The notes below the pieces were generated by a model. The model saw nothing but the letters and a program-made list of their open reading frames with translations. It did no database searches and was not told the origin of the DNA. From positions 1 through 64,000 of the forward strand of contig JAEBUN010000040.1 in NCBI GenBank assembly GCA_023014365.1: DNA of 64,000 nt. Reading direction: 5' to 3'. Source of the stretch: Lepiota brunneoincarnata (taxonomy: Eukaryota > Basidiomycota > Agaricomycetes > Agaricales > Agaricaceae). The translations under genes were made by a program, and so were the position numbers. Shown piece after piece: positions 23,263 through 35,240 of this stretch. Numbering within the stretch: position 1 is the stretch's first letter; the number at the start of each line of letters is the position of its first letter.

Positions 23263-24231
23263 TAATCACCACCCTCACAATTCTGTCACCTTCCACATGT
23301 CTTTTCTGCCTACGTATATTGTAACCATCACCTCTATCCCTTGTTCAACACTTCCTTCTAATGTCGTTCTTACGTATATCACATGTATGTTGCCAGACAA
23401 TATATTTCCGGCCTCATGACAGAATTCGCGATTTTGTTCAACTGACCATTGGTTAGTTGTACAGTTGAGAATCAGTTAGCTGTTGTGAATAAGGATATTG
23501 GAATCGGAAGGGGAGACGCATGTGCATCGAGTCAGCACCGGAGAATCAAAGGAAAAAGGAAAGACGGATTGGAGAATTTGTTATCAGTGACACACGTTGA
23601 TTGAATGGAGACTGAGTATGTCAGAAAAGGGGTAGAAACAGAAACTAGTAATAAAAGAATTGCTTGCATTGCAATGGGTAAACCTATGCGGAAGGAGGCA
23701 AGGAAAGAGTCAAGAAATCAGAAGCAGAGCCCAGGGGAATCAATTACGAACTATCAAAGAACGGTATATGAGAGAACGAAGGAGGAGAGAAGGAAAACGA
23801 AAGAAAAAGCAATCCTTTGACTAGAATCAGAATCAAAGTGACATCTATCATCATTTGAAGGAATGACAACATATGTGAATCCTCCTCCTCCCCCGCGCGC
23901 AATCCTACCGGAATAATATTACATTTTATTCCTTTCCTGGGCCTGGAATATTCTTCCCATCTTGCGATTATTCTCTCCCCCTTCACCATTCCTCTCCATC
24001 CCTCCATTCAATTACCAGAACGTGACAAGGGCGATCCAGGGGTGTTATGGCTCGCAAATGTACCTCCGAAGAATGTATGGTTGATGTTCGTAGGGTGCCA
24101 GTTGGGTGCTGCACCAGGCGCCGTATTGCCCCACAGCGACGTTACAAAACCAGACGGCCTAGGGGAGAGAGGGAGGCGGGGATGGGATGGGGATGGTGTG
24201 AACTAGGAACACTGGGAGGCCCATTCAACGG
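23263..24231. other. Spacer downstream of the M28-like gene
   Basis: Includes a purine-rich stretch (about 23560-23820). Around 23980-24180 there is an open plus-strand frame with NVPPKNVWLMFVGCQLGAAP-like residues, unlike the MFS exons and not recognised. The MFS pseudogene copy C begins abruptly at about 24232. Confidence 0.45.
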
Positions 24232-25732
24232 ATTGGAGCGGCTGCTAACCTACCCTGCATCGGTATACCCTTTTCTACTTCCCTACTCTTGAAGCTAATC
24301 GGACCAGTTGGGGATCCCCGTACATGCGTTTCCACCGTCAAGAGCACAAGGATACGCATTTGCTACGTTTGCCGCTGGTGCGCCTGTCAGAGCTGCTTTT
24401 GGTTCAGCGGTGGGTGGTGTATTGACAGAGAAGACCTTGTATGTTCTTGCCTCACTCTACTTACCAAATCCTATGACACACAAATAGGAAAACATGGCAC
24501 CCGTCGTTTTACTTGTTCAAGGCCGTTAACGTCCTCTGCATTATTGGCGGCCTGTCATGCATCGACAATGATACTCCACATCCTAATGATGATCGAAACT
24601 GGATTGGTTAGGAGCGTTGTTGGTCACTGCAGGCTTGGTGGTTGACTCTATTTGTGCTTGGAAGGAGGAGGTTGCATCGAATGGACGGGCCTGTACTGGA
24701 TGTACGTGTTTTCCATTGTCGGCATTTTGCTCGTGGTCGCGTTCGTGTATTGACAGTGGTTCTCTGATAAGATGCAGAATGAACGACAAGAGAGACTTCA
24801 GAGGCTCCAGCAACACTGGGATGAATATGAAAATGCGAAGAATAAGGGATCGGAAGAAGAGGTAGAAGTGCAGGTGGTGCGGTCACGAGCTCATTCACTT
24901 GGAGGTTTTGGGTGCAGGTATGTCTCGTATGTTCACATCTTGTTTCCTTGTGCTAGAAACTGATGATGGCTGGGTTTGTAGCTTTACCTTCAAAACTGTA
25001 CCAGCATCACCCCTCTTAAAACCGTCGTTCACCTAGTCCCTATGTTCATCACTGGGATACCATGCAACGCTTTTGTAGGCGTCATGGCGAGCCATATGCC
25101 CATGGTCATCATTCTGAGTACGTGCGCTCCCCCCCCTCTCACCTCAGTTTCTCACGCAAACGCCTCAATTCATTACTAGCTTTGGGAATACTTGACACCT
25201 CTGTTGCATGCATCCTCTTTGCGTTCATTCACACAAAAGCGATTTACTGGGCGTGCGCCTTCCCCACGACAATCACTTGAGTTCTGAGTGTGGGTATCGT
25301 CTATTCCGCCGGGACGCCGTATATTGCCAAGATCGCACTACCGCACGAACAGAGTTTAGCGGGGGCATCGTTCTCAAGTATGGCAAAGTAAGGTGCCCCA
25401 CACTATGATTGAGCGTATTGCACTCCCAAGCTAACATACATCCTTTCTTCTCCCTGTAGCTGGGTACCTCGGCGGGGGTGACTATAACGACCGTCATGTT
25501 CAACCACGTCACTGCAGGTTTGGAGTTGCATCCCGTACGTTCAACTGTAAAAGGGGGGAAAGGTAGAGATGTGATCCAGAGTTATAGAGCGGCGCAGTGG
25601 GCGGCGTGTGCGTTTGGGCTTACCGGTGGGTTGCTTTCAGTCATATTTTTCCGAGGTGTGGGTGTACTGGGGCATAAGAGGGAAAAGGAAGTAAGGAGGG
25701 AATTACGCGTGCTGGAGGAGGGGAAGGAGTAG
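24232..25732 (+). pseudogene. MFS copy C, 5'-truncated and mutated
   Basis: Begins inside exon 4 and keeps the order of exons 4-10. Exon 5 is still in frame (AFATFAAGAPV, GSAVGGVLTEKT). Lesions: one base missing in exon 6 near 24599 (CGAAACTGGATTGG against CGAAAGGTGGATTGG), TGA stops in exon 7 near 24751 and exon 9 near 25278, and loss of about 150 bp of exon 7. The final exon remains open and ends at 25732 (RVLEEGKE, as in copy A). It is closer to copy A than to B by eye. It faces DUF6533-type copy 2, repeating the module order. Confidence 0.9.
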
Positions 25733-25999
25733 TGGAGGGCACGGAGAAGGGTGGAGGAATAGCAAACGGTGTGAGTATGCAGGTTGAAACCTGATTTTGA
25801 GATGGTTGTACAATCGTTATAGATTCAATGGCTCGAGAGACCTCTCGTGCTTAGATTGTATAGTGATTGCTACAGGCATCTTCATCGATATACTATAGCC
25901 GCCCTATGGCTCTCTATATCAATGTATGAGAATCACTGATTGGTAAAACTATACATATCACACCACCAAACTGGGGTCTACGTCCGAAAGAGGTAGAGT

Positions 26000-27925
26000 T
26001 TACAAGCTCCTCTCGGGGGCAATGCCTACATTGTCAACACCGTCCGTTTGGGTACTACCCGGATGGCCAAATAGCAATGTCGAAACCTGCCGGCCCGAAA
26101 TGAGTGACTCTGTTATCTTGCAGTTCGCCTCACGGATATTGATGATCAGCCGTGTCCCCTGACCAGGTGTGTTAACCAGTGTGAGTATTCGGTTGGAGAA
26201 GAGAGCCTACGCAGAAACAGTACACAACCACAAACCACCTAGCAGGAGATTAGGTAGGTCCTTTCGGATTGTGGAGACATTTGACCCACGGCGTCCAATC
26301 CAATGTAACAAAACTGAAAGTGAGAGGTGACACTGAAGCCTGCAGGAAAGTAAGCAAGGTTATGACTGTATAACGATATTGAATGAGATCGCCCCGACGA
26401 ATAGGAGAAATCCAGCTGCCTTACCAAAGATTCTACATTCTTGCCTGTAAGCCTTTCTGATATATAAAATCACGGCAAGGAGGACTCACGGAATGATAAA
26501 CAGTGTTCCATCACGATAGAATGAATAGATGATTGGTGCATATGCTTTCATATTGGTGACTCGTTCATGCAATGACATCCTCAAGAGCCTGGCTTCCCTG
26601 AGGGCCCGACAGAGTTTGATGATGGTTAACGAAACCGAGGCCACTAAAACAGGTAAGTTCTGCTGTATGAGATATAGGATATAAGCACCAATACCTGAGC
26701 TTGCAAGCCGGATGATCCTTTTTGCCATCAGTATCACTGCTTTTTTTGAGGTAAAATAAATATGAGGTACTGACACAACTGCGGAAGTCAGGTTGTTCAT
26801 CTGTGCCGTTGGATAATTGCCAACCAGGTAACACCCATGCAATGGTACTCCACCAATGGTGTACTTTAGTCCCACAATATTCACCACAAAGTATTCCACA
26901 GTGCCAACCTGATTTATCGTGGGTTTAATATTGTGGCGCACGAAGAGGTAACTGGACACACAAGGAATTCCACTATATCAGGTATCAGTCATGAATGCAA
27001 GGCTATATATAATGACGGGTGGGGAACACACCAACTGTTATGAAAAGCAGAATGAATGTAACTAACATAGGTCAGAATCAGGTTTTCGGTTAATTTTAAT
27101 GACTGCTCACCTTTGGGGTCTCGGGCCCACAGTGCACGCAGGCGCAAAGCCAGCAACAAATTGAACACGGTAGACAAGACAATAGTGATGAGCCTGGAAG
27201 GAATTAGTCCATGGTTTGGGGTCTCTCCGGATATGATCCATGTTGTGCACTTACGGCGCTACAACCCAGCGAGAGGCAATACAGCTATATTATAAAATAT
27301 GGTCACTCAGAGCAAAATGCATGCAATCTGGATGAAATCCTACAACTGGTAGATATTTTCATTATCAGGAGTAACGAAACTGATAGCTGTATTGACTCAC
27401 GGAGGCTGGGTTGTAGGTCATCTGATGATCTAGAGAATGCGGCATTTCAGATATATTTTGGCTGAGAAGGGAATCAATGCCCACAGATTAAATCAAGTCT
27501 AGCTCCTGTTAGCTGCTTTGGTGGCGAAGAAGAGAAGAGTGAGATACTTACATCAACAGCATGGGGACATATGTACGAAGCAAGGTGTAGATAACCCGGG
27601 TCAGTGTCCATCGCCCGCTGTTTAAAGATTAAGAGGTTATTTAGTATCGCTCACAGATTCCTCAAGGGATTACCGATGGATATGGAGAACCTGAAGTCAC
27701 CTGAGTGGCTGAGAAGGGCAATATAGTCCAGTGCTCACCTCTCGTGGAAGCATATATAGCGAATCATAAATTAATATAGTGAATGCTGTACCTGCCAGAG
27801 GATTGTGTTAGCCGTTCCATACCCTGTCCATGACAGTGACGAAGTCTACAGGTGAGGTAACCATTGGATCGTGCGAATTCGAGATCGAAGATAAAGTCAT
27901 CCACTGTGAGTCCAGAGTCAGACAT
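26000..27925 (-). CDS. DUF6533-type seven-helix membrane protein, copy 2
   Basis: Colinear with copy 1. Exon 1 is MSDSGLTVDDFIFDLE, then AFTILIYDSLYML, V-L-H-I-H-R and RWTLTRVIYTLLRTYVPMLL. An exon Q-N-I-S-E-M-P-H follows whose acceptor is intact here but lost in copy 1, then VFNLLLALRLRALWARD, VPLHGCYLVG, SLTIIKLCRALREA, FYRDGTLFII and the last exon GTRLIINIREANCK ending at 26000. One internal exon near 27330-27360 could not be joined without a stop (TAG/TGA near its ends), so the model stays open. Function unknown; the seven-helix layout has suggested receptor-like roles for such families, but nothing here shows a ligand. Confidence 0.7.
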
Positions 27926-28849
27926 TTTCTGTGGCAGTTTGATAGCTAATCAGTGGGGGATTGTTGCATCTTGCTGTCCTCGGTCATTAAGTACCCTGCC
28001 CCAAATATGCCATTGTTGATATTTTAGCCTCTCGGATCTGAGACAGCTACTCGATGGTACCCTTCTAACTCAGCTCTTGCCGGGTACGGCAACGATAATC
28101 ATGACAACTGATGTTGCACAGGATTAAGGCTACGCGACGCAGCGAGCGGGAAGGCCCTGGCCTGTTTGTGCCTCAGTAGGTCGGACCTAGTTTCACATTG
28201 GTGCATGTAGCGCTGCATTCTAGCTGATTTGATGGGGTAGAGATTGCGTAGTGTATTGTACCTGATCAGTCAATTTTCCTGACCAACTATCTTTATTTGC
28301 CTTCAATCAGTCTGATACGAGCAGACAGGCTTGTTGAAATCAAGATCCCTGGATCAGAAGTTGACAGTTTCAAATACTGGCTGGTTCCCCCAGCCGCTGG
28401 ATTCACTGCTCAGTTCCGGAGGCGGCGGCGGTAATGTGGCGGCTCATCTATTCATCGTAAACCTCACGACTCGATCTGTTCTCGCTGAGACCGTACCTCG
28501 TGCTTTGCTCACTCGACTGCGATATGTGGCTTATATCTTGCCTTCTAGATTGTCCTTCACCAACCTGAGGTCTATGGTTGTTCTAAATTTGTTGAACTCT
28601 GTTGATTCAAGCCGTGACCTCATCTCACTCCCACCCTACTGTTACTACATCATCTCTGGCGCCGCTGGCTGATCATCGCATGTCATGGTACTTATATAAT
28701 CGACTTGGAGAGAGCACACGGAGTCTCCTCCTCCATTCTCTCAACAACGAACTGCGAGGATCTCTCACACCGCCCACCAGAGCCTAGCTACATTTCCACT
28801 AGGTTGTGAATGGTGCATTGGACCATTGTTTGACTTGGATCTGCCAGAG
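27926..28849. other. Duplicated flank of the DUF6533-type gene
   Basis: Resembles 12640-13400. It carries only short frames and a (GGC)n run near 28420-28432. No gene seen. Confidence 0.5.
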
Positions 28850-29080
28850 AACGGGTGGAGATGCAGACATCATACCTTGTTCGCATTAAGGGCTCGGCTT
28901 TACCAGTACGTTCCCTTCCTCATTCTTGATCGGTGCTATGGCTAATGATACCCTTCAACTGTACAGTTAGGACATGCCCCCAACAATGCGCGCGCTCGCG
29001 TCGGCGACGCCTGCTGCTGGTTCGCCTGTTGGGGTAGTATGTGTGTGGTGCCGACAGAGAAGACCGCGTATCTCATTTCC
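28850..29080 (+). pseudogene. MFS gene remnant (exon 4/5 border)
   Basis: Short stretch with GATGCAGACATCATACC (as in exon 4 start), an intron-like part ending TGTACAG|TTAGGACATG (as LGILAHG), then GGTTCGCCTGTTGGGG (APVGA) and CCGACAGAGAAGACC (LTEKT). Heavily decayed. Confidence 0.6.
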
Positions 29081-30495
29081 CCCATCACCCCAATTCTTCA
29101 GGCGAAAGAGAGAGATACGATGATACCGTGTCCATCGCTCTACATGTCTTCGGCTCGGGTCCACTTTCCCAGGACCTCCTCCCGGAAACACATCTCGGGT
29201 GCTTATTGGAGCGAGTCTGAGTGCTGGCAGAACATCAGCCCCGGACAGAGTGTGTGGTTCCTCACCCGAAAGCGCACCGCAAACCCCGAGATCCCTAGGT
29301 TCCTTGTGTAACGCAACAATCTGACATGAACAGGAGGAGAACATTACACGTATGTTGCGGCCTGCCAGGCACCGCGTGCTTCCTGTGGTACCGCTCGTTG
29401 GTAGCAGGTATAGATCCAACAGTTTGAAGGTCTCGTATTCGTACGGCTGAGACTATCAATGGGGGATGTCCTTCCGGTGTGAATTCATGGACTCAAAGGA
29501 TCAGCAAAAATAAGAACCGAGATTTATTTTGGACATCTACACTATCGGCGTAATAGTTTCCTTAATGGCCACGGCACACAGCATTGAGGCCGGGAAATTT
29601 GGAGGTTTGCAGGCCAAAATATTGACTGGGGGTCTAAATAGTAGGTGAAGTATGTGGATCGTTAGCCGAAGTGTGCTCAAACGTTCATAGTTCGGTGACT
29701 CAGCCGCTACCGAACTGTACTCTGGTAACTAAAAAGGGGATGGAGAAGCGAAGACCTTTGTCGCCAAACCTGGACCTCAGAAGCTCACCAGTGGGAAAGG
29801 ATGCGTATGTCGTGGGTGGAGCCGAAGAGTCCCGTGCAGCGTGAGTCAATATCAAGGTGGGAAGGTGGCCGTAGTGTGGAGGATGTGTTGTTCAGCCATC
29901 CACAGTCACCCACCATGTATTACATATTCTGAATATAGACCCAGGCGTATGGAGAACCGGGGCTTGGACGGGACAACTTCCGTAGGACCACAATAGATAC
30001 TGATAGATACCTCTATCCACCTTCGGAGCAGAGTGCATTGTTCTTCTACGAAGTTCCTAGGTGCGTGTCGGGTGTCCGATGTTGTCTTCGAGTGGCTTCG
30101 TGGGCACATGTGTGTAAGTCATTCAAGCATATTTTGTCTGCCGTGAGATGTAGGTCTCGTTGGTCGCATTAAGATCGGGCTTCGCGGGCGAAGTCTTGGC
30201 CAATAAAAAGATGAGCAGACTGGTGTCATGAGGTAGAAAATGAGTAATCCGTGGGTAGGGTGATGACCAGCTTGGTCGAGCTCGCGCCATGTAGGGATGT
30301 TCCTGGGTCAGCAGGTAAAGGCAGATGAGCAAAGTGAAAGCGAAGGTCGAGTAGAAGCGGAAATACAGAAGCTATATGGTAGGTGTTTTTACATAGTACC
30401 GCAAGGGTTTCGCAACGCGATGGCCAATCAGTATAAGAAGCGCAGGTTTTTTGCTTCATGCGAGCCTCGTGCCCTCTCGTGCCCAGAACAAGACA
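29081..30495. other. Spacer and upstream region of the GH3 gene
   Basis: No supported gene. A short plus-strand frame at 29039-29311 is continuous but has no recognisable domain. The last few hundred bases are presumed to hold the beta-glucosidase promoter. Confidence 0.45.
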
Positions 30496-33400
30496 ATGAG
30501 GTCTCTTTGGCTCTCACTAGTTCCAGTTGCCCTTGCGGCCACGAGCAGCTCTCTGAGTAACCCTGTGCCAACGACTACAGCATCATCCACTGCACCTGCA
30601 CCCTCTTCCGCCAGCTCAGCTCCGCATCCCTCAAGTCAATCTGCTTCCGCTGTAGTATCTGCTTCATCTGCTACACCTCCATCATCGTCGTCGGCGCTGA
30701 GCACAAGTTCAGCATCATCCGTCGCGACAAGTGCGACTACGCCAAGTTCCTCCGTTACAGAACCGATCATCCAACCCCCTGTTGTTCCAACTACCTTCGT
30801 TCCATTCCCAGTGGCATCAGAGCAGCCCGTTCCTAACATTTTTGAAGCCACAGACCCAAGAAAACCACCTGAGGTTGGTATCACCCCGACCCCTCCAGAA
30901 GCAGGATGCTGAATCTGCCATACAAAGGTCGGTTCCTCGGTTATACCGGATTTTGGTCCGGCGTGGGATGCTGCATACAGGAAAGCAAAAGCTAAGGTAA
31001 GAACGAAGGCGACGTTGACAATGTGTACCTGCTGACCTGCTATGATTGTATAGGTTGCTTCTTTCACACTAGAAGAGAAAGTTAGTGTTTCCAGCGGTTT
31101 GGGGGGCAACACTCGCTGTGTGGTGAGTCCAATCATGGCCGAGATTCTGAATGACACGTGACTCACGCTCTGTTCATATTGATGACAGGGTAACATCCAG
31201 GCTATAGAACCGGTAGATGGACGCGGCTGGCCTGGCTTATGTCTCGAGGTGAAGATAATGAACTTCTAGGCAATTTTTGACGCTAAAAATGATACGTAGG
31301 ACTCTCCTCTCGGTGTTCGCAGCGCGGATTTCGTCACTGGCTTCCCTACAGGTATCAATACGGCGGCGACCTTCAACCGGCGGCTCATTCGCGCTAGAGG
31401 ACTAGCCATGGGTCAAGAACACGTTGGAAAGGGCGTCAACGTAGCCCTCGGACCAATGATGAACTTAGGACGCGTAGCGGAGGCTGGTCGCAACTGGGAA
31501 GGCTTTGGGGCAGATCCCTATCTGGCAGGGGAAGTTGCATACGAGACCATCCTTGGTATGCAACAAGGAGGCGTTCAAGCTTGTGCCAAGCACTTGGTAG
31601 ACAAGTCAGTGCAACTACCTCTTCTCACATACACTCGTTGACTAGAATTTAGCGAACAAGAAACCAAACGAACGACCTCGAGCTCAGATGTTGATGATCG
31701 AACTCAGCACGAGATCTATACTCATCCGTTCCTCCGGAGTATAATGGCTGGCGCAACCAGTCTTATGTGCAGCTACAGTGCGTCACTCAATTTCTCTCCC
31801 GATGTTGGGACTAATTAATGCAGATCTGATTAACGGTACCTGGGCATGCGAGAACGAGAACATTCTGGGTGAAATCGTCAAATTCGAAACTGGCTTTAGA
31901 GGCTGTGAGTTTGTTCCGAGTATATTTCTGCTGCATCTAACACTGTTTCCCCAGATATCATGTCTGATTGGGGCGCGTGAGGAACTCTTCTGTGCCAATT
32001 ACGAACAAACTCATAGTCGATATACAGAACTCACTCTACGATGTCGGTTGCTACAGGCCTCGATGTAAGTGGTGGAGAGGTCGCCTCATTTTTCAGGTCG
32101 TTTCTGATAATTTGTTTAGGTGGAAATGCCAGATAGTCAATTCTTCGCAAACACCCTTGTCGCCTACGTGAACAATGGGACTATCCCCGAAGCACGCATC
32201 GACGACATGGGTACGGCCCATCAACTCCGGACATGTTACTTCCACTAATCTTGTTTGTAGCTACCCGCGTTCTTGCTGGCTGGTATTTTACCCATCAAGA
32301 TGCGTCAAGCTTCCCAGCAGTCAACTTTGCTACCAACGATCCTGATAACGACGACCTCAATGAGCATATCGATGTACAAGCCGACCATGACAAAATTGTC
32401 CGAGATATTGGAGCTGCGAGTATTGTGTTGTTAAAGAACGTAAACGGCGCGCTTCCTCTCAAGAAGCCGCGAAGTCTTGTTCTCATCGGCAGCGACGCCG
32501 GTCCCGGTATCTCTGGTCCTAATGATAACCAGTTCGGAAGCGGTAGAGGCGTAGATGGGGTTCTCGTCATGGGCACCGGCTCTGGGATTGCCAATATGAC
32601 TTACCTGGTCACTGTACGTGCGCTGCGCCCTTCTGTCATTCATCTCTTCACCAAGCGTTTACTAGCCGCGCGAGGCAATTCAACGACGTGCAAGGGAAGA
32701 TCACACGAGTGTCTTTTGGTTCTTTGACGATTTTAATCTTGCAAGGGCCGGAAATGTCGCGAGAAAGAAGACCGCTGCTCTCGTTTTCATCTCTGCCGAT
32801 TCTGGTGAAGGATCCGATAGGTGAGTACAAGACCTCTTTGCCCAATTTTTCCTTCTGATAGTCAAATTTCAGAACGAACCTTACGGCATGGCGCAATGGC
32901 GAAGCCCTCGTTCAGGCTGCCGCTGCTCAAAACAACAACACGATCGTAGTTGTTAATAGTGTTGGACCAATAATAGTCGAGCCTTGGATCGATCATCCTA
33001 ACGTCACTGCTGTAGGTTATTCCATACCTTGCCATAGTAATAATTTTTACCTTTGAATATAGGTTCTCTGGGCTGGCGTTCCTGGACAAGAGGTCGGAAA
33101 CGCAATCGCAGACGTGCTGTGGGGCGACTTTAATCCGTCTGGAAGGCTTCCCTATACAATTGCCAAGCGTATCGAGGATTACGGCGCACAAGTTGTACCA
33201 GCAAATGGCATTCGCGAGGTTATCTCTGTCCCATACAACGACCGTCTGTTGATTGATTATAGACATTTCGACGCAGTGAGTCTTTGAAGCTTCTTCTCTA
33301 ACCTCTATCCCGGCACCAAACTGACTCGCCTCCTATCAGAACAACATCGAACCCCGATTTGAATTCGGATTTGGCATGAGTTATACCAAATTTGAATACT

Positions 33401-33884
33401 CGGGCCTGTCTATCACTCGAGTCGCTACGAGGGGAGGCGATACTGCGGCTGCTGGTGCATGGGATTCTGGTAGCGCAAGTCCTAGAGTCGAGGGAGGTTC
33501 CACTGCTGCCTGGTGAGCTGATTCTACGTTTTTCTTTCCGCAGACATCCAATATGTCCTCTGCAGGCTTCACCGCCCCGCTTACAAGGTGTCCTTCACCA
33601 TCAAGAACACCGGTAGCATCGCAGGTGGAGAAACACCCCAACTCTACCTAAACTTCCCACAATCCTCTGGAGAGCCTCCCTCAGTTCTACGTGGATTCGA
33701 TTCCACGGCTGTGATTAGAGCTGGGCGGAGCCAGAAAGTGACGTTGTCTCTTTCAAGATATGATCTGAGTATTTGGGATGTGGTGGCTCAAGGCTGGAGG
33801 CGGCCGGAAGGCACGATTGGTGTTACCGTTGGTGCGAGCAGTCGTGACGCGAGGTTGAATGGCACTCTGCCTGGAAACGTCTGA
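30496..33884 (+). CDS. GH3 family beta-glucosidase, secreted
   Basis: Sixteen exons join in phase (30496-30873, 30928-30996, 31054-31122, 31189-31248, 31300-31604, 31653-31777, 31824-31904, 31955-31976, 32028-32064, 32120-32210, 32261-32613, 32666-32820, 32873-33011, 33063-33275, 33340-33512, 33566-33884), giving 862 aa. A signal peptide ([14 protein letters not shown]) precedes a Ser/Ala/Pro/Thr-rich tract to about residue 105. Catalytic features of GH3: GYIMSDWGATHST with nucleophile D367, and [10 protein letters not shown] with likely acid/base E578. The C-terminal FnIII-like domain starts near [16 protein letters not shown]. Such enzymes release glucose from cellobiose and other beta-glucosides outside the cell. 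The ATG at 30496 is chosen because it starts the signal peptide; an upstream in-frame ATG at 30451 gives a worse one. No lesion was found. Confidence 0.95.
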
Positions 33885-34749
33885 ATTTATGATCTCTTAT
33901 CTATGCTTAATTGATTCGAAGACAGATGTGTAGATACCCAAACAAAAATCGAATCTGAATTCAAGATGGGACCGACGGCGCGATGAGTGACCATGCTATA
34001 TACGCTTCTGTTCCTCGGAAGATACAACAAATTGTCTTGTGATGGCTGGTATCAGACTACAAAGTGGTTGGGGTTAAGTTCACTGGGTGGGATAACGTCA
34101 CGCGTTCCAATCCTTTCAAACGTTCCGTCCAGGTTCTCCGCACAATGACCAGATACCTATAGCGCAGCTCGGAAAATTACACCTGGAAATTCAGTTGGTT
34201 TTTCGACCACCCTGTCTTTCCGGGGGCTGGGCAGATCATGAAAAGCCCAAATGGATGGTCGCATTTCATCTTACAGCAGCTGGGTGTGTATTTCTCAACA
34301 ACACTCCTTCAGTACGGATGCCCAACATCTCTAGGGCATACGCCCTCCTCGCGATAACCGCTTCGGCTCTGCCCATAGGGTTTATACTACCAGGACGCGC
34401 TGTATACCGCCAGGTCCCCTATTCCTGGTCATTGCCAACTGATGATCCCCCTTTCATTGTAGGCATTTTCGTATCCTCAGACAAATAGTGCGGCCACCAG
34501 GAGTAGCACGCTCACATATGCGATGTCTGCTGTTGGTGGTTTGCCGGAGCTATGTTCGAATCGGCGATGGATAGGCTTTTATGGAAAGGACTGCAGATAC
34601 CCCCCATCCTCCCCTCATATCCTGACCCTCCAAACGCTATGAGGACAAAATCTGAACACGTTCGCGTTGATCGCTCTACCCGTCCATGGCTGCATTAGTA
34701 GCGAACGCCCGGTTCCTCACTCGCATGTGAGCACTTGTTGACCCGAAAT
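33885..34749. other. Spacer with duplicated block
   Basis: About 34070-34160 is repeated at about 37530-37615 (shared words GGGGTTAAGTTCAC and GGTTCTCCGCACA). A plus-strand frame at 34195-34488 has no recognisable domain. Confidence 0.45.
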
Positions 34750-35060
34750 CGGCTTAATAGACGTATTCCCGTGATGATTAGTGTGACTTTGCGATTGCTG
34801 TTGGTCTCATCTATAGTGTAAGAACACTGTACATGGCCAATACTGCACTCCCCAGTCCTGTTGTCCGATCCAGGTGACGACGACGATCGTCGGGTTCAAT
34901 CGCCCATTGCTAGTTTGGGTCCGTGTTCCTCAGATTTGACCCTGGAGCCGGGGAGAGGCCGGATTGTGGTTTAAGGTTATACGGCGGTACGGTGGACGGC
35001 GCTTGCATTTGGGACGCGGAATGGTTCATGAAAGGGGTGGGGGGGGGGAAGGGGATGAAG
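34750..35060 (+). pseudogene. MFS gene fragment (exons 9-10)
   Basis: Matches the end of exon 9 (GTAAGAACACTGTACATGGCC, as in SAGTLYIAK) and exon 10 (GTCGGGTTCAATCG, as in VVFNR; TATACGGCGGTACGGTGGACGGCG, as in YRAAQWTA). Upstream exons are missing. It faces DUF6533-type copy 3, keeping the module order. Confidence 0.75.
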
Positions 35061-35240
35061 TGGGTGTTCAGATTATTGTCTGATTGAAGGGAGGTTGTAC
35101 AAGTATTGTGGATTTAATAGTTGGAGATAACAGTGTCAGGCTGTGATCACGCCGTATGCCCTCTGTGTCAATAGTACATGACCAATACAAGGTTGACCAA
35201 ATAGTCGGAGCGGAATTTTATACTACCCAATACTATTCAA

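Noticed and set aside
29039..29311. 90-aa plus-strand frame as a small gene
   Set aside because: It overlaps the MFS remnant, has no domain and no supporting start context.
30636..31196. Minus-strand open frame of 186 aa across the GH3 gene's first exons
   Set aside because: It mirrors the Ser/Ala-rich coding strand and spans several GH3 introns; no domain.
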